A stretch of DNA of 64,000 nt from Blakeslea trispora (taxonomy: Eukaryota > Mucoromycota > Mucoromycetes > Mucorales > Choanephoraceae): the NCBI GenBank assembly GCA_025331445.1, contig JAIWNE010000002.1, forward strand, positions 496,001-560,000, given 5' to 3'. Positions 1 through 10,489 of the stretch are shown here, piece after piece. The position numbers and the translations under genes are program-made. Under the pieces are notes generated by a model that saw nothing but the letters and a program-made list of their open reading frames with translations, did not search any database and was not told the origin of the DNA. Position 1 is the stretch's first letter. Every line of letters starts with the position of its first letter.

Positions 1-134
1 AAAGTATTCGAAAATTCCCTCCTCAAGAAGAATTTGCTCAAATCATCCGTGATGCTGGTTTCAAGACAGTGGGTAAAGGCTACGAAGACCTCACATTTGG
101 TGTAGCTGCTATTCACAGTGGTTTTAAGATTTAA
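1..134 (+). CDS. COQ5: COQ5, ubiquinone C-methyltransferase (C-terminal 43 codons, 5' part outside window)
   Basis: The window opens inside the last exon of this gene; codons read from base 3 to a TAA at 132-134. The tail contains the run [12 protein letters not shown] and ends [17 protein letters not shown], which is the characteristic end of COQ5/UbiE class I SAM-dependent methyltransferases. COQ5 methylates the 2-polyprenyl-6-methoxy-benzoquinol ring of ubiquinone on the matrix side of the mitochondrial inner membrane, within the CoQ synthome. The SAM-binding core lies upstream, outside the window. The next gene is convergent and its stop is only about 13 bp away. The family call rests on a short but very typical tail. 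Confidence 0.88.
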   Translation, partial: SIRKFPPQEEFAQIIRDAGFKTVGKGYEDLTFGVAAIHSGFKI

Positions 135-147
135 TCAATGTTTATTA

Positions 148-2336
148 TTATAATGTTATTTTAGCTACAGATAAATGTTCATCCCAATCGATTTTTTCTA
201 TTGCTGACACTTGTTGGCCATTAAGATAGACTTTAGGAAGATGAGGTGTTTTGAGTCGAAGGAATAGTTTTGCCTTTTTTGTATAGGTATTCAACTCAAT
301 TGAAATACTATCATCCCTCACTGAGATATCTTTGATCTCTGTGCCGGGCATCAAATGGCCGGTAGAACCCGCAAATGTACTATCATCATCCAGTCGCATC
401 CAAAGACGTGTCTGATGAGGTCTTAGAAAGATACTGGCTTGAGATCGAAGCCAATCTATCTTTTTTTCCATTAACACATTGGACTGTTCAAACCAAATAT
501 CATATCCACCTCTTTCGTTGAGTGGTAGCTGAGCTGTCTTGGGTAAAGGCGACAGGTTGGCGAAGAAGAGATAATGACAGCCATTCGAGGTCCACTTGGC
601 TTTGTAAACTTCATTCGCTTGTTCAACCACCTCAATCTCTGTCTGAGCCTTAGGAAACATGGAGCGGTAAAGGCGATGTTCTTGAGGACTGTAGAGATCG
701 ACATTATCCGACATCAATGTCAACTGGCCTATCACACTGTTCACCACCACCAGCGTGTGCTTTTCATCCGCTGTGAGCTGATTCTTATCCGATCGAATAA
801 AGAACACATCTGGATCACTCCCGACCACTGGACGTATAGCCCAGCGATTCAGTGTGGATGTCAGGGCATTAAAGGTAGAGACACGCTCACGTACATTAGC
901 CAGCCTCAAGACAGAATGATCCCACCAGGGAGAGGCATCACTACTGATGCGTACATAATCCAATTTACCCCAGGTCGAGGGTAAGGTTACGCCTGATCCC
1001 AACAGACGAGCCCGGTATCGATTGAGACGGACAATCATGTCCATGGCATCCCATAAGATTTCACCGCGTGTCTTGCCGTTCCGAGGGATCATGGCAGCTG
1101 CAAACAAAAAATCAAGTTTAAGCAAACCAAATCCCCAGGTCTCAATGACGGTATCAAACACCTGTTGAAGATATTGTTCTACTTCTGGATGATAGATATC
1201 CATGGCATAAAACCCACCCCAATTGGGTCCTGCTATTACAGGAGATCCATTGGGATGTCTCAAGAGCCAATCGGGATGCTCCTTGACAATCCGACTCTTG
1301 AATCCGACAGCAAAGGGAGCCAACCAAAGACCAGGCAGGTAGCCCTGTTGCTTGATCTTGTTAGCCAGAGATGCCATCCCATTAGGAAACTTGGTCTGTT
1401 CAATCTCTAGCCAATCCCCAATCTGAGTTTGATAACCATCATCAATCTGAAAGACATCAATTGGATACTGGTGAGTCTTGAAGGCAGTCAAGCTAGATAC
1501 CACATCCTTTTCAGTCACACGCTCATAAAAGTTATACCAAGAAGACCATCCTGTAAGGTCAGCCCTCTTTGTCTTTAACTGTGGGTTGTCATAATAACTA
1601 GCAAACTGTTGCCAAATAGAAGGCAATCCTCTTGGATTGGGACGCTGTGCTATATAGATCTGAAGTTGCATCGTTTGGCCCTTCTGCATTGTTTTACCTT
1701 CAATGTCTTTATAAACACTAAGAGTATGTCTATTGAGGTCTGCTTTGAAATAAGTATAACCTGATTGTTCTGAGATGGAGCCAAGAAACAAAAGATGGTC
1801 GGAAGGTGTGTGTCGGAAATAAGTATAGCCAGTTGCATGCAATTGACCTTGTTGGTTTGCATAACGAAAAAAATCATAATCTCTAAATTATGCAAATAAG
1901 TAAACATTCGCAGTTGTAGATATATAGCATACCCTTGAAGGTTAAACTGAGTTGCCCAGGCTACCACGCGAGGGATAGGGGCTAAACGACTGTATCTATC
2001 CAATTCACGTGTAGTACTCCAGCACTGAAACCCTTCTGCCAACATGACTTGGTCTGTCAAGTCCACATGAGGTATGTGAATCTCAAGATGATGCCAATCA
2101 AGACGTGCTTGTGAAGTGAAGGTATACGTGACTAAATAACTGTCTTGGTCAAGCTTGTTCAGTGACTTGTCTACTGTCAGTTCACCAAGTGTATGGTTGG
2201 CTATTGGTAAGTGAAGTTGAAGACGCTTTTGGTCGACTGTATAGTCCAGTGTGAGTGTTTCATGCGTAGGTGTGAATGAGCGAAAGAGAGAAGCCATGAT
2301 AAGCGAAGGTAAACAAAAAAGCAAAATAAGGTACAT
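148..2336 (-). CDS. Secreted GH36-type alpha-galactosidase, 712 aa, 2 exons
   Basis: Exon 1 is 2336-1933 and exon 2 is 1882-148. The single 50-bp intron has GTATGC and TTTAG borders, and the phase joins QFNLQG to DYDFFRYANQQG. The first 15 residues (MYLILLFCLPSLIMA) are a hydrophobic signal sequence, so the protein is probably secreted. An N-terminal beta-sandwich is followed by a GH36/clan GH-D TIM barrel with WSSWYNFY, the FQIDDGYQ strand, LLKLDFLFA (the Asp is the expected nucleophile) and RISSDASPWWD (the Asp is the expected acid/base). A C-terminal beta domain follows. Such enzymes release alpha-1,6-galactose from raffinose-family oligosaccharides and galactomannan. An in-frame ATG 12 codons upstream (2372) would give a longer start; 2336 was chosen because it places the hydrophobic run at the N terminus. 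Confidence 0.85.
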
Positions 2337-2520
2337 TCTTTCTACATATAAAAAAATGATAGTGACAACCATCCTAAAAAGTCTCCCACCAAGCCAATAA
2401 ACAGTATGAAATTCCTCTTGCCCAATATAGCCAATCATAGGCTTCTTTATGCAATTTTTTTATCTTTATTTTTTAAAAACTTGAGCTTTTACCGCAGTAT
2501 TCGTTTTTATAAAAAAAAAA

Positions 2521-4705
2521 ATGCCAAATAGAGCAGAATGGGGCAAACCTGTGCATCAAGTGATGGAAGACTATGATCTATTAGATGTAAAAAGACAAGG
2601 TCGACAAGCATAAAATATTGACTAAAATTCTTTCTATTTATATAAGCTGGAGACTGTTCAAGACAGGTTCAGCGTTAACCTTTCTACTGGCATGCTATGG
2701 GTAAGCCTGAGTGAAAATAGAGAGAAATAGAGTAGCTTATGCTTTCATTTCTTTTTAGCGAATGAATCTATGTGCTGTAAGCCAAGTGTTACCTTGTACT
2801 TTTTTTGTAGGTAAAAAAAACAAGAAACAACAGAATGACTTTGTTTCATCTAAATACTCTAACTCGATTATAGCCATCAATTATCGACTTCAAGTGTATG
2901 AGTTAGACACCATAATTTCCCCCTTCAAGGAACCTATCAAAACACTGATCAGTCCAAATGCAACAGCAGATCTCGGCAATATTGAATCGGTAAAGAAAAA
3001 AAAAAGTAAAGAGACGATAATACACTGACACAATAAACAGCCCTATTTGATCAATGCCATTAAATTAGGCAACTTGTTTGGACAAGAAGTGGTTGTGACA
3101 GTAGCAGGCAATGGTGAGATCTGTATTTGGAAAACAATGGATTTGAACACACCACCTCTTGTACTCAAGTAGGTAAACCAACACTTGCACGACCTATTCA
3201 ACCCTGTATGACTCACCTTAGTTTGATAAGCAACCAGCAAGAATCAACATGGGGTATTGCTCTTCATGATCAACAGGGTCTCTTGGCTGTCTCGGCCAAC
3301 AATTTCTTGATTACAGTCTATAATATGGCAGAAGTGGCTCCTGATTTCTTTCATCAACCTAGTTCTTCTCTATGGCTAGGTAGTCAACAGTCAATCCAAT
3401 TAGCGGGTCATACGAACAATATTCCATGCATTGACTTTAATCAGTCTGGACGATATCTTGCCAGTGGATCGATTGATACCAGTTGTCGCGTCTGGGATCT
3501 AAAACACCAAAAGGAAATTACGCGTCGAAATTCACTGGCTGCTGTCTATACAGAGGCACAGGAGCATTGGTTTTGGTCTGTCAAGTTTATTCAACCTGGC
3601 CAGTTCAAGTACACTGTCTGTTCCGACAAAGAAGTTAACAGACGATTCCTCAAACGATACCATCAAGGTCAATCCACCCTGCTGCATCATCTCGATCTTT
3701 ATCACTCTGCCAAACGACCTTCTTATCCTATTTCCATCACACAAGGGTTTGATTTGGATGGCGAGACAGTGCAATGGGATTTCTTTAATGTAGCCAGAAC
3801 CGACATGGAAGAAGAGGATGAAGAGGATGAAGATTATCATGATTTAAGTGATGAAGATCAAGGTCTGTTGCAAGAGGAATTTGAGTTGCAAAGTCATGAT
3901 TTGGATGATGAAGAAATAGAAGACAATGACTATGAAGATGTAGAGGAGATGATGGAAGGCACGTTTGACTTGGCGCGTTTACATGATTTGTTACAGTCAG
4001 GACCTTATGCTCAACCCGAGATCATACCGGGGGGTTGGGATGATAGTGATGAAAGTGTAGAACAAGCAGTGATGTCTCCTTTATCCCTTACTTCACAAGA
4101 AGAGACAGTCGAAGTCACCTATCCATCCAGTCATGTGATACACAATGCAGTCAAGGACAGGCAGTCGCCTGTTGTTTCTCATGCTCAACTAGGTGAATAT
4201 TTGATGACAGCTACTGGGAAAGATGTCACGCTCATGAAAACAAGTCTACCTCAGCTCACCAAGATCCATACAGAACATGGTCTGTTGGGTAAAGTGGATG
4301 TACGGCATGACGAACTGTTGAGCAGCTTGGATCGAATCAATATGGTCGAATGGATTCCCGAACTTGAATTGTTTGTCGTGGCTAGCCAAAAGGGGACAGT
4401 GGCTCTGATGCGCGTGTTGCAGGTAGAATGGATTGATGGCTCACAACACTGTATGTTCAATAGCGAACATTATTTGCCTGACAATGTACTTGAATCTACA
4501 CCTCTTTATGGTAAGAGAATGAAGTTGTGAGACTGAATAATAATCTAACATGTCTACGGTAGGTATGACTGTGAAAAAGGCAAAAACAGAGCGATTTGCA
4601 CCTATTGCCTATCAGATCTTTTTGTTCTATTACAGTGGCACTGTCTTGGGTTACACTGTCTCTTTTAAAGGTTCTGAAATACAGGTGGATAACTTATTTG
4701 TTTAA
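2521..4705 (+). CDS. WD40-repeat protein of the CRT10 type, acidic middle region, 6 exons
   Basis: Exons: 2521-2586, 2647-2700, 2759-2989, 3041-3168, 3222-4510, 4563-4705; all phases agree and the stop is TAA. Seen: WD40-like strands such as GNGEICIWK and HTNNIPCIDFNQSGRYLASGSIDTSCRVWDL, a STWGIALH segment, then a strongly acidic stretch of Glu/Asp runs at about 3805-3965, and a C-terminal segment rich in beta strands. This order (beta-propeller with Trp-Asp repeats, a short linker, an acid-rich insert) matches CRT10-like proteins; the yeast member affects transcription of ribonucleotide reductase genes. The functional transfer is inference; the WD40 fold is the firmer part. Exon 3 contains a possible 33-nt GT..AG stretch at its start, which I left unspliced because the ORF is open and 33 nt is too short for an intron here. 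Confidence 0.7.
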
Positions 4706-4943
4706 AATAAACTCCGCTTTTTTTTCTTGTTATTTGGGGGGACGAGGAGGAGAGGGAGAGAGGGGGGTCAAAAAGGGGGTCAGAGGAGGGGGGGGGGTGT
4801 ACGAGGCAGAGAGAGTGTGAGTGAGTGTGAGTGTGAAAGAGAGAGTAAAAGGAGAGCGGAAAAAGGAAAGCCAATTCCATAGTGCAAGAGGGGAAAAAGA
4901 ATCCATCCATCAGTGGAGCCTTCCTTTCAAATCATCATACAAA
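4706..4943. repeat. Purine-rich low-complexity tract upstream of the eS8 gene
   Basis: After the WD40 gene's stop the + strand becomes almost pure G/A from about 4736 to 4870, including a run of nine G's near 4790 and GA/GTGA repeats. It lies directly in front of the ribosomal protein gene, so it belongs to that promoter region. I see no reading frame of interest in it; long translations across it only reflect the repeat. Confidence 0.7.
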
Positions 4944-5843
4944 ATGGGTAGGTTAACCATCCATTCATCCATCCATCCTTATCCTAGGCGCATCTCATTC
5001 TCATCATCATGATCCCTAATCCTTTCAATGAATAGGTATTAGCCGTGACTCCCGTCACAAGCGTTCGTAAGTTGAAGTGAAGCCCAATGTTCAACATGTG
5101 CTAATCTTCATCTCAACCATAGCGCTACTGGTGCCAGACGTGACCAATATAGAAAGAAGAGAAAGTAAGCACCTTCAACTTTTAGAATTGAACGATTTAA
5201 GAAAAAGAGAGAGAATATGATGGCATCATGGGACATGGAGAGAGGGGGTTACACCATCTCTCTTTTTCTTTTTTGTAAAGCATGAATCACTAAAAAGAGA
5301 AAACACCCTCTTTTTAGGTTCGAATTAGGTCGTCAATCTGCCAACACTAAGTTGGGTGCCAAGCGTATTCACTTGGTTCGTGTTCGTGGTGGTAACTTCA
5401 AGCGTAGAGCTCTCCGTCTTGAATCCGGTAACTTCTCTTGGGGTTCCGAAGGTGTCTCTCGCAAGACTCGTCTCTTGACTGTTGTCTACAACGCCTCCAA
5501 CAACGAATTGGTCCGTACCAACACACTTGTCAAGGGTGCTGTCATCCAAATCGATGCCACTCCTTTCCGTCAATGGTACGAATCTCACTATGCTCTTCCT
5601 CTCGGTAAGAAGAAGCAAGCTGAAGAAGTGACTGTTGAAAAGAAGTCCAAAGCTGTTGAAAAGAAGTTGGCTGCTCGTGCCGCCACTGCTGCTGTTGACC
5701 CTCTCTTGAATGACCAATTCAACGCTGGCCGTCTCTATGCTGTCATCGGTTCTCGTCCTGGCCAATCAGGTCGTTGTGATGGCTATATCCTTGAAGGTAA
5801 GGAACTCGAATTCTACCTTCGTAAGATCAAGTCTCGCAAGTAA
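4944..5843 (+). CDS. RPS8: 40S ribosomal protein eS8 (RPS8), 200 aa, 4 exons
   Basis: Exons: 4944-4947, 5036-5066, 5123-5164, 5318-5843. The joined N terminus reads [20 protein letters not shown], the universal eS8 start, and continues through [20 protein letters not shown]. Exon 1 is just ATG plus one G, so the second residue (Gly) is split by the first intron. The total length of 200 residues is normal for fungal eS8. The protein is part of the small ribosomal subunit body. Codon choice is strongly biased (CGT, GGT, AAG, TCT), as expected for a highly expressed gene. Three introns crowd the first 60 codons, the usual pattern for fungal ribosomal protein genes. Confidence 0.97.
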
Positions 5844-6324
5844 AAAAAAAACAATTTTTTGACTACATCTCTTCTGTAATATTCATGTATGATTAAACGT
5901 AATTTTTTTTAATTTATCGACTGGTACACAATCTGACAAAGGACACACATAGTCTAGGAAAGATCAAAGTGGAAGAGTGACTAAACTCCCTTTCTCCATT
6001 TTCTGGAACAGAAGGTGAAGGAATGGTAATATGTTTGTGTTGAAAACATCATGTATCACCAAATGATAATGCATGTGTAAACAATGTATTACATGAGACT
6101 TTGTGAGGAAGGGTCAAGGCCTATCTTCAATTAGATTAAGAAGCAATTGGGTAGCTGTCAATAGGGAAGGATGAGGTTGTCAAAGATGGAAAGAGCTATT
6201 CATAATAGGTCAATTGTAAATGACGAGGTTTTTTTCCGGACAATCAAAAGGCCAACTCTCTTCTTTCTTGATCATTACTCTAAGAAACCTTTTGTCACTT
6301 ATCTAAAACTACTCAAATTTCAAA
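5844..6324. other. Intergenic spacer without a recognisable gene
   Basis: This holds the eS8 3' region with A/T runs and then anonymous AT-rich sequence leading to the transposase relic. No tRNA, no credible ORF and no clear terminal inverted repeat of the following element was found, although the GAGGTTTTTTTCCGG stretch at about 6224-6238 weakly resembles the inner part of the end of the related element at 28.3 kb. Confidence 0.5.
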
Positions 6325-7386
6325 ATGCCTAAAGCTACAAACACCACTAAGCGTGGCTCCTACAACGAGTGCAAAGACCAAAAACATTGGATAGTTTTTT
6401 GTCTCAATCGCGCCGGCCATTCTCAACGTGAGATAGCTGGGCTTGTTGAACTACCCCTTACAACTGTAAACAGTATAATTGCTCGTATCAATAAACAGAC
6501 TCACCTCTACCTCGTTTTTCTCTTCTGGAACACCTATGAAAGCTGACGAAAGAGGTTTGAGACACTTACGATTGACTGTGAACAACAATCCTTTCTTGAA
6601 CTTTGATGCTATCAGGCATGAATTAGAGTATTGTGGTGTCAACACCTGTAGGACGACAGTTATTGAATATCTTCGCGATATGGGTTTTGACTCTTACTAC
6701 GCTAGGAAGAAGCCTGCATTGACGCCACAGCATAAGCAAAAACGCTTGGAATGAGCCCAAATAATGTCAATTGGACTACTGACCAATAGGCCAATGGCAT
6801 TTGGTCTGATAAGTCTCGTTATGAGATAGAAGAACATCGGGACGGTCTCAAAGTCATTCGCCAGCAAGGTCAGGCCTACAAAGAGGAGCTCACGGTTCCT
6901 GCTAAAAAGTATGGCAGAGGAAGTGTGGCGTTGTGGGGTTGTTTTTGGAGAGATGGAGCGGGGCCTCTTGTGTTTGTGGATGGCTCAATGGAATCTGAGC
7001 AATACATTCAAATTTTGGCTGATAACTTCCAGTCATGGCTCTTGGACCTTCAAGCATAGGAAGACAGGACATTGACCTTTCAAGAAGATGGCGCTACGTG
7101 TCACACTGCTGCCGCTACTCGTGTTTGAAAGACATGACATATGATTGATGGCTTTGAGTTCTGGCCTGCACAAAGCCCAGACTTAAATCACATTGAGGAT
7201 TTGTGGTGGGCTCTTGAGTTGAAAATTGAGAGCATACGACATGACATTTCAAATGCTGCTCAACGGAAGGAGTTTTTGTTGGAAGCATGCAGCAAGACCA
7301 GCCATGATCTTTTCATACGTCTTGTTGACAGTCTAAATCATAGGTGCCAGGCTGTCATTAATGCTTAAGGCGGCCTTACCAAATAC
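6325..7386 (+). pseudogene. Tc1/mariner-like transposase, decayed by stops and frameshifts
   Basis: Reading the three frames in order gives an almost complete Tc1-type transposase. It starts at ATG 6325 with a helix-turn-helix (HSQREIAGLVELPLTTVNSI), then a second DNA-binding part (LRHLRLTVNNNP..YLRDMGF), then the DDE core with ALWGCFWRDGAGPL, FQEDGATCH (Asp) and WPAQSPDLNHIEDLWWALE (third acidic residue), ending GGLTKY as in many fungal Tc1 proteins. In-frame stops lie at 6752-6754, 7057-7059, 7126-7128 and 7135-7137, and the frame shifts near 6480-6520. Compared with the related copy at 27.5-28.3 kb, these stops correspond to Trp, Gln, Trp and Arg codons. The element cannot make an active enzyme. 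Terminal inverted repeats were not identified with confidence. Confidence 0.85.
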
Positions 7387-7546
7387 TAAATAAAGAAGAT
7401 CATTTGCATAATCTAAAAGTAGACATATTGAGGATTCTTTGATAAGAGTTTGATGAGCTCAGGTGTGGATATGCATGATGAGGATCATTACGGATTGATA
7501 TATCTTATATGCGAAGTTTATAACTTAAAGTCCTTAAAATATAACC

Positions 7547-7922
7547 TTGTGCTACTGTATTAGTTCGCATTTACGAAACTATGCCTCGATTAAACAAAAG
7601 AACTCAACAGCTCAAATCTTAAAAAAAGTAGACAAAAAGGAAAGCTTACCGAGAAAGACAATGATAGTGTCGATCCATCTTTTATTCAGGGGGTTTAAGA
7701 ATGATAACTATTTAGAGGTTAGCAAGATAAGATGATCATACCAGATTTGCAACAAGTGTCAGACAAGAATGTTGGAGACTATAGTTGACAGAAGTACATA
7801 CGATCCTCAAATGTAATTCTTGTAGTATCATATGGAACCGTGATGTCAATGCTGTCAAGAACATTAGTTATGTTCTCACTTGTCAAGAAAATCGCAACGA
7901 TGAAACACCATCTATCTTTTAA
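7547..7922 (+). pseudogene. Fanzor/TnpB-like nuclease fossil (C-terminal zinc ribbon and RuvC-III end)
   Basis: In frame 2 the sequence runs from 7547 to a TGA at 7733-7735 and continues to ICNKCQTR (CxxC at 7748-7759). After a +1 shift it continues as KCNSCSIIWNRDVNAVKNI (second CxxC at 7812-7823, RDVNA at 7839-7853), ending at TAA 7920-7922. Two CxxC pairs followed by W-N-R-D-V-N-A-x-x-N-I is the hallmark end of OrfB/TnpB-type proteins, which include eukaryotic Fanzors: a zinc ribbon inserted before the RuvC-III aspartate. The upstream two thirds are not recognisable. One stop and one frameshift make this a relic. The family call rests on a short but distinctive motif block. Confidence 0.65.
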
Positions 7923-8219
7923 AGACCTCCTCCCTTGAACATAACAGCTATAATATTGTCGTTCTCCTTATAGTCTGTAAGTGATTTACTAAATGTGTTT
8001 GTATTGAAACAAATTGATAAGATTATACTCAATTTCTTTGTTAAATGATAGTTGCTCTTATTTAGCGTGCAACATGCATCATTTCATTGTTGCCAAACAA
8101 CTTTCATTGCTTTGTACAATTTCATTGTATAATTCTTTTAAATAGAAATCGGATTCAAGTTAAATACAGTTTTTTCATATTTGTTTCGAACAGGCAGTGT
8201 GTCCAATTTGTGGAGTGCA

Positions 8220-8609
8220 ATGAAGAACACACATTACTCTGCCTTTTTTGCCATTTTCTTCTTATATAAACTGATTGTAGTTGCTGCAGATACTTGGTAT
8301 CTTTCTTTAATATGCGGAAGTGACCTGGAGATTAAACTAGAGCATCGAAACAATCTTGGTTTGCAAGTCATACGATGGAATACAGAGCGAACTTCTTCTG
8401 ACACTATGGTATGTAGCGACGATGGAATCGTTTGCCTTAGAGGTACAGTTTTTACAAGAATCAAATGCAACAATGTAGCCATTGACTTTGAGGTTCGATA
8501 TGCTAACACATGGTCCAAATCTACTCGTGCGTTTTTTACTGGTATTCATGACTCTGGGTATGGTTATATTGGCAGTGACCCCTATTTTTTTAATCCTATA
8601 TTTGTATAA
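8220..8609 (+). CDS. Small putative secreted protein with four cysteines, 129 aa, unknown family
   Basis: The chosen start is ATG 8220, because a hydrophobic stretch (HYSAFFAIFFLYKLIVVAA) then follows Met-Lys-Asn directly and looks like a signal peptide cleaved near VVAA-DT. The mature part of about 105 residues holds four cysteines (ICGS, MVCS, IVCL, IKCN) that could form two disulfides, plus alternating polar/hydrophobic strands. A longer in-frame start at 8181 exists. No intron is needed. I do not recognise the family. It sits between a transposon patch and glutamine synthetase, so either a small secreted protein gene or a chance ORF is possible. Confidence 0.45.
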   Translation: MKNTHYSAFFAIFFLYKLIVVAADTWYLSLICGSDLEIKLEHRNNLGLQVIRWNTERTSSDTMVCSDDGIVCLRGTVFTRIKCNNVAIDFEVRYANTWSKSTRAFFTGIHDSGYGYIGSDPYFFNPIFV

Positions 8610-9029
8610 GAAATTCGCATATATAATGCGACCTATAAAAAAGTGCTTTCTTTTTAATTCTTACCAGATTTTTCGTTCTAGTTTTTCTTTTTTTGGTATT
8701 ATCATTTTATTAAAGAAAAAGGGGGGGGGGAACACTTATAGTACTAGTATACATTTCAATATACAAAGCAATATAAAGCATACATTTTGTCATGCTATTT
8801 ATTAGGTAGTGCATTTATCATGGCTCTTACAAGAAAAGTGTTGTACTGCAATGACAATATCCTATTTTTATTGATTGCCAATCATCAGTAACGGAATTTA
8901 AATTTCATAAGTTTACCAGAGTAAATCATCATAGATGCGATAAGACAAAAAAAAAATGATAAGCATTTATCGGCTACTTAAAAACAACTGTTTTTCTCCC
9001 CCCTCTTTTTCTTTTGTTTTCAACTTGAA
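8610..9029. other. Intergenic spacer, promoter side of the glutamine synthetase-like gene
   Basis: AT-rich sequence with a run of ten G's (8720-8729) and a CT-rich patch (8995-9020) directly before the next start codon. No gene or repeat was recognised. Confidence 0.5.
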
Positions 9030-10225
9030 ATGTATCCAGCTTCAAACACACCTATTTCTTCAAAATACAGTCAACTGAAATCAGACAATCCAGACATGAT
9101 ACCCATTGAATATGTCTTTATTGATAAAGAAGGCAGTCTGAGATCAAAAGCAAAAACAATATACAAAATACCCACTTCCATCAAAGACATTCCACCTTTA
9201 ATACTTTATGATAAGGACGCTGATCTACTTGAAGAACAATATCAACCGATCGCCATGTACAACGATCCATTTCGGCCACAAGGAGGTCGGCTAGTTTTAT
9301 GTGAAGCACCTACACGAAAACGATGTTTGGAGATTATGGATCACTATGCACACTTGGAGCCCTGGTTTGGTATGGAACAAGAGTATGTCTTGTTTGATCC
9401 AAACACAAACAAACCTTGGGGATGGCCTCAACATGGTGAACCTGAAAAGCAGGTAAGAAAGAAAAAAAAAAAGATGCCTTTAGAAAGTTGTTTGAACCCA
9501 TGGAAATGTAGGGGAAATATTATTGTGGTGTAGGTGCAGGAAGAGTGTTTGGTCGAGACATTATGGAGGCACATTATCGAGCATGTCTATTTGCAGGTAT
9601 CACACTTTGTGGTTGTAATGCAGAAGTGACACCAAGTCAACTTGAATATCAAGTGGGACCATGTTTAGGTGTGACCATTGGTGATGAAATGTATGTGGCA
9701 AGATATATTATGGAACGTATTGCAGAAGAATTTGGTGCTTCTGTCTCGTTACACCCAAAGCCTATTCCTGGGGATTGGAACCCAACAGGCTGTCATATCA
9801 GTAAGTATGTGTTTCTTTAATGATGATGGTGATCACTCATACTTTTTTTTTTTTTTCTTTTAGATTTCTCTACCAATGAAATGCGTTCAAGTCCCGATGG
9901 TATGCTGGCCATTGACCAAGCAGTAGAAAATATGAGTTCGAGGCATTTTGAACATATTGAAGTTTATGGACAAGACAATGAACTTCGATTGACAGGTGAA
10001 TATGAAACGGGTCATATCTCCGTCTTTTCGTGTGGTGTAGGCAATCGTGGCGCATCCATACGAATTCCTCGAAGGGTGGCTGTAGAAGGAAAAGGATATA
10101 TTGAAGATAGAAGGCCTGCTGGTAATATTGATCCTTACGCAGCTACTACCATCATCATGACTTCTTCATTCAATTACAAATCACCTTATGAACAAGAATT
10201 CTTTTTGTTTTCTGAAGAAACTTGA
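9030..10225 (+). CDS. Glutamine synthetase-like protein (eukaryotic GSII fold), divergent N-terminal active-site loop, 357 aa, 3 exons
   Basis: Exons: 9030-9452, 9512-9800, 9864-10225; phases agree. The length equals normal fungal glutamine synthetase. Clear GSII landmarks are [77 protein letters not shown] and [16 protein letters not shown], covering metal and glutamate binding and the adenine pocket. The canonical enzyme condenses glutamate and ammonia using ATP. Odd points: the highly conserved W-N-F-D-G-S-S-T block of the beta-grasp domain is replaced by [16 protein letters not shown] with about eight residues missing; NAEVMPGQWE has become [10 protein letters not shown]; and NGAG has become NPTG. 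It is therefore probably a paralog with altered or reduced activity, not the housekeeping enzyme. Confidence 0.85.
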
Positions 10226-10255
10226 TGATTTTATTGTAAAATAAAACAAAGGATT

Positions 10256-10489
10256 TCAAGCACCTGTATTAGTAGGATCGTCACTTGGAACAGGACCTAA
10301 GCGTCTTGCCATAGGATCATCGAATTGGTAAAGCTTGTCAGGCGAATTAGAAGACCGCATAGCATCATTCTCAAATCCTTTAGGAAGTGATTCCTTGTTA
10401 TGATGAAACAAATGGCCTTTCTTATGGTGTTGGTCTGCCTTTTCTTTTACTTTTTCTTCGTCTGTCTTTTGGTGATGAAAAAAACTCAT
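10256..10489 (-). CDS. Small hydrophilic protein of unknown function, 77 aa
   Basis: A single-exon ORF starting MSFFHHQKTDEEK and ending DDPTNTGA, with TGA at 10256-10258, only 30 bp from the convergent glutamine synthetase-like stop. It is rich in His, Lys, Asp and Glu, has repeated HHKKGHLFHHNKE-type segments, and lacks any hydrophobic stretch, so it is probably soluble and perhaps disordered. The start was chosen at the Met after the pyrimidine-rich leader; longer readings run into CA/GT microsatellite sequence. The family is not recognised. The coding character is supported only by composition and by the compact position between two genes. Confidence 0.5.
   Translation of the reverse strand: MSFFHHQKTDEEKVKEKADQHHKKGHLFHHNKESLPKGFENDAMRSSNSPDKLYQFDDPMARRLGPVPSDDPTNTGA

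Noticed and set aside
2777..2810. Potential 33-nt intron (GTAAGC..TTGTAG) inside the WD40 gene
   Set aside because: Too short compared with the other introns here (about 40 bp and more), and removing it brings an early stop in the following frame.
5325..5765. Long antisense ORF across the eS8 gene
   Set aside because: It is a shadow of a highly biased coding sequence; its Ser/Thr/Val/Leu-rich translation has no motif, while the sense strand encodes a complete ribosomal protein. Similar shadows over the arginino­succinate synthase, IDH, peptide transporter and prolidase genes were dropped for the same reason.
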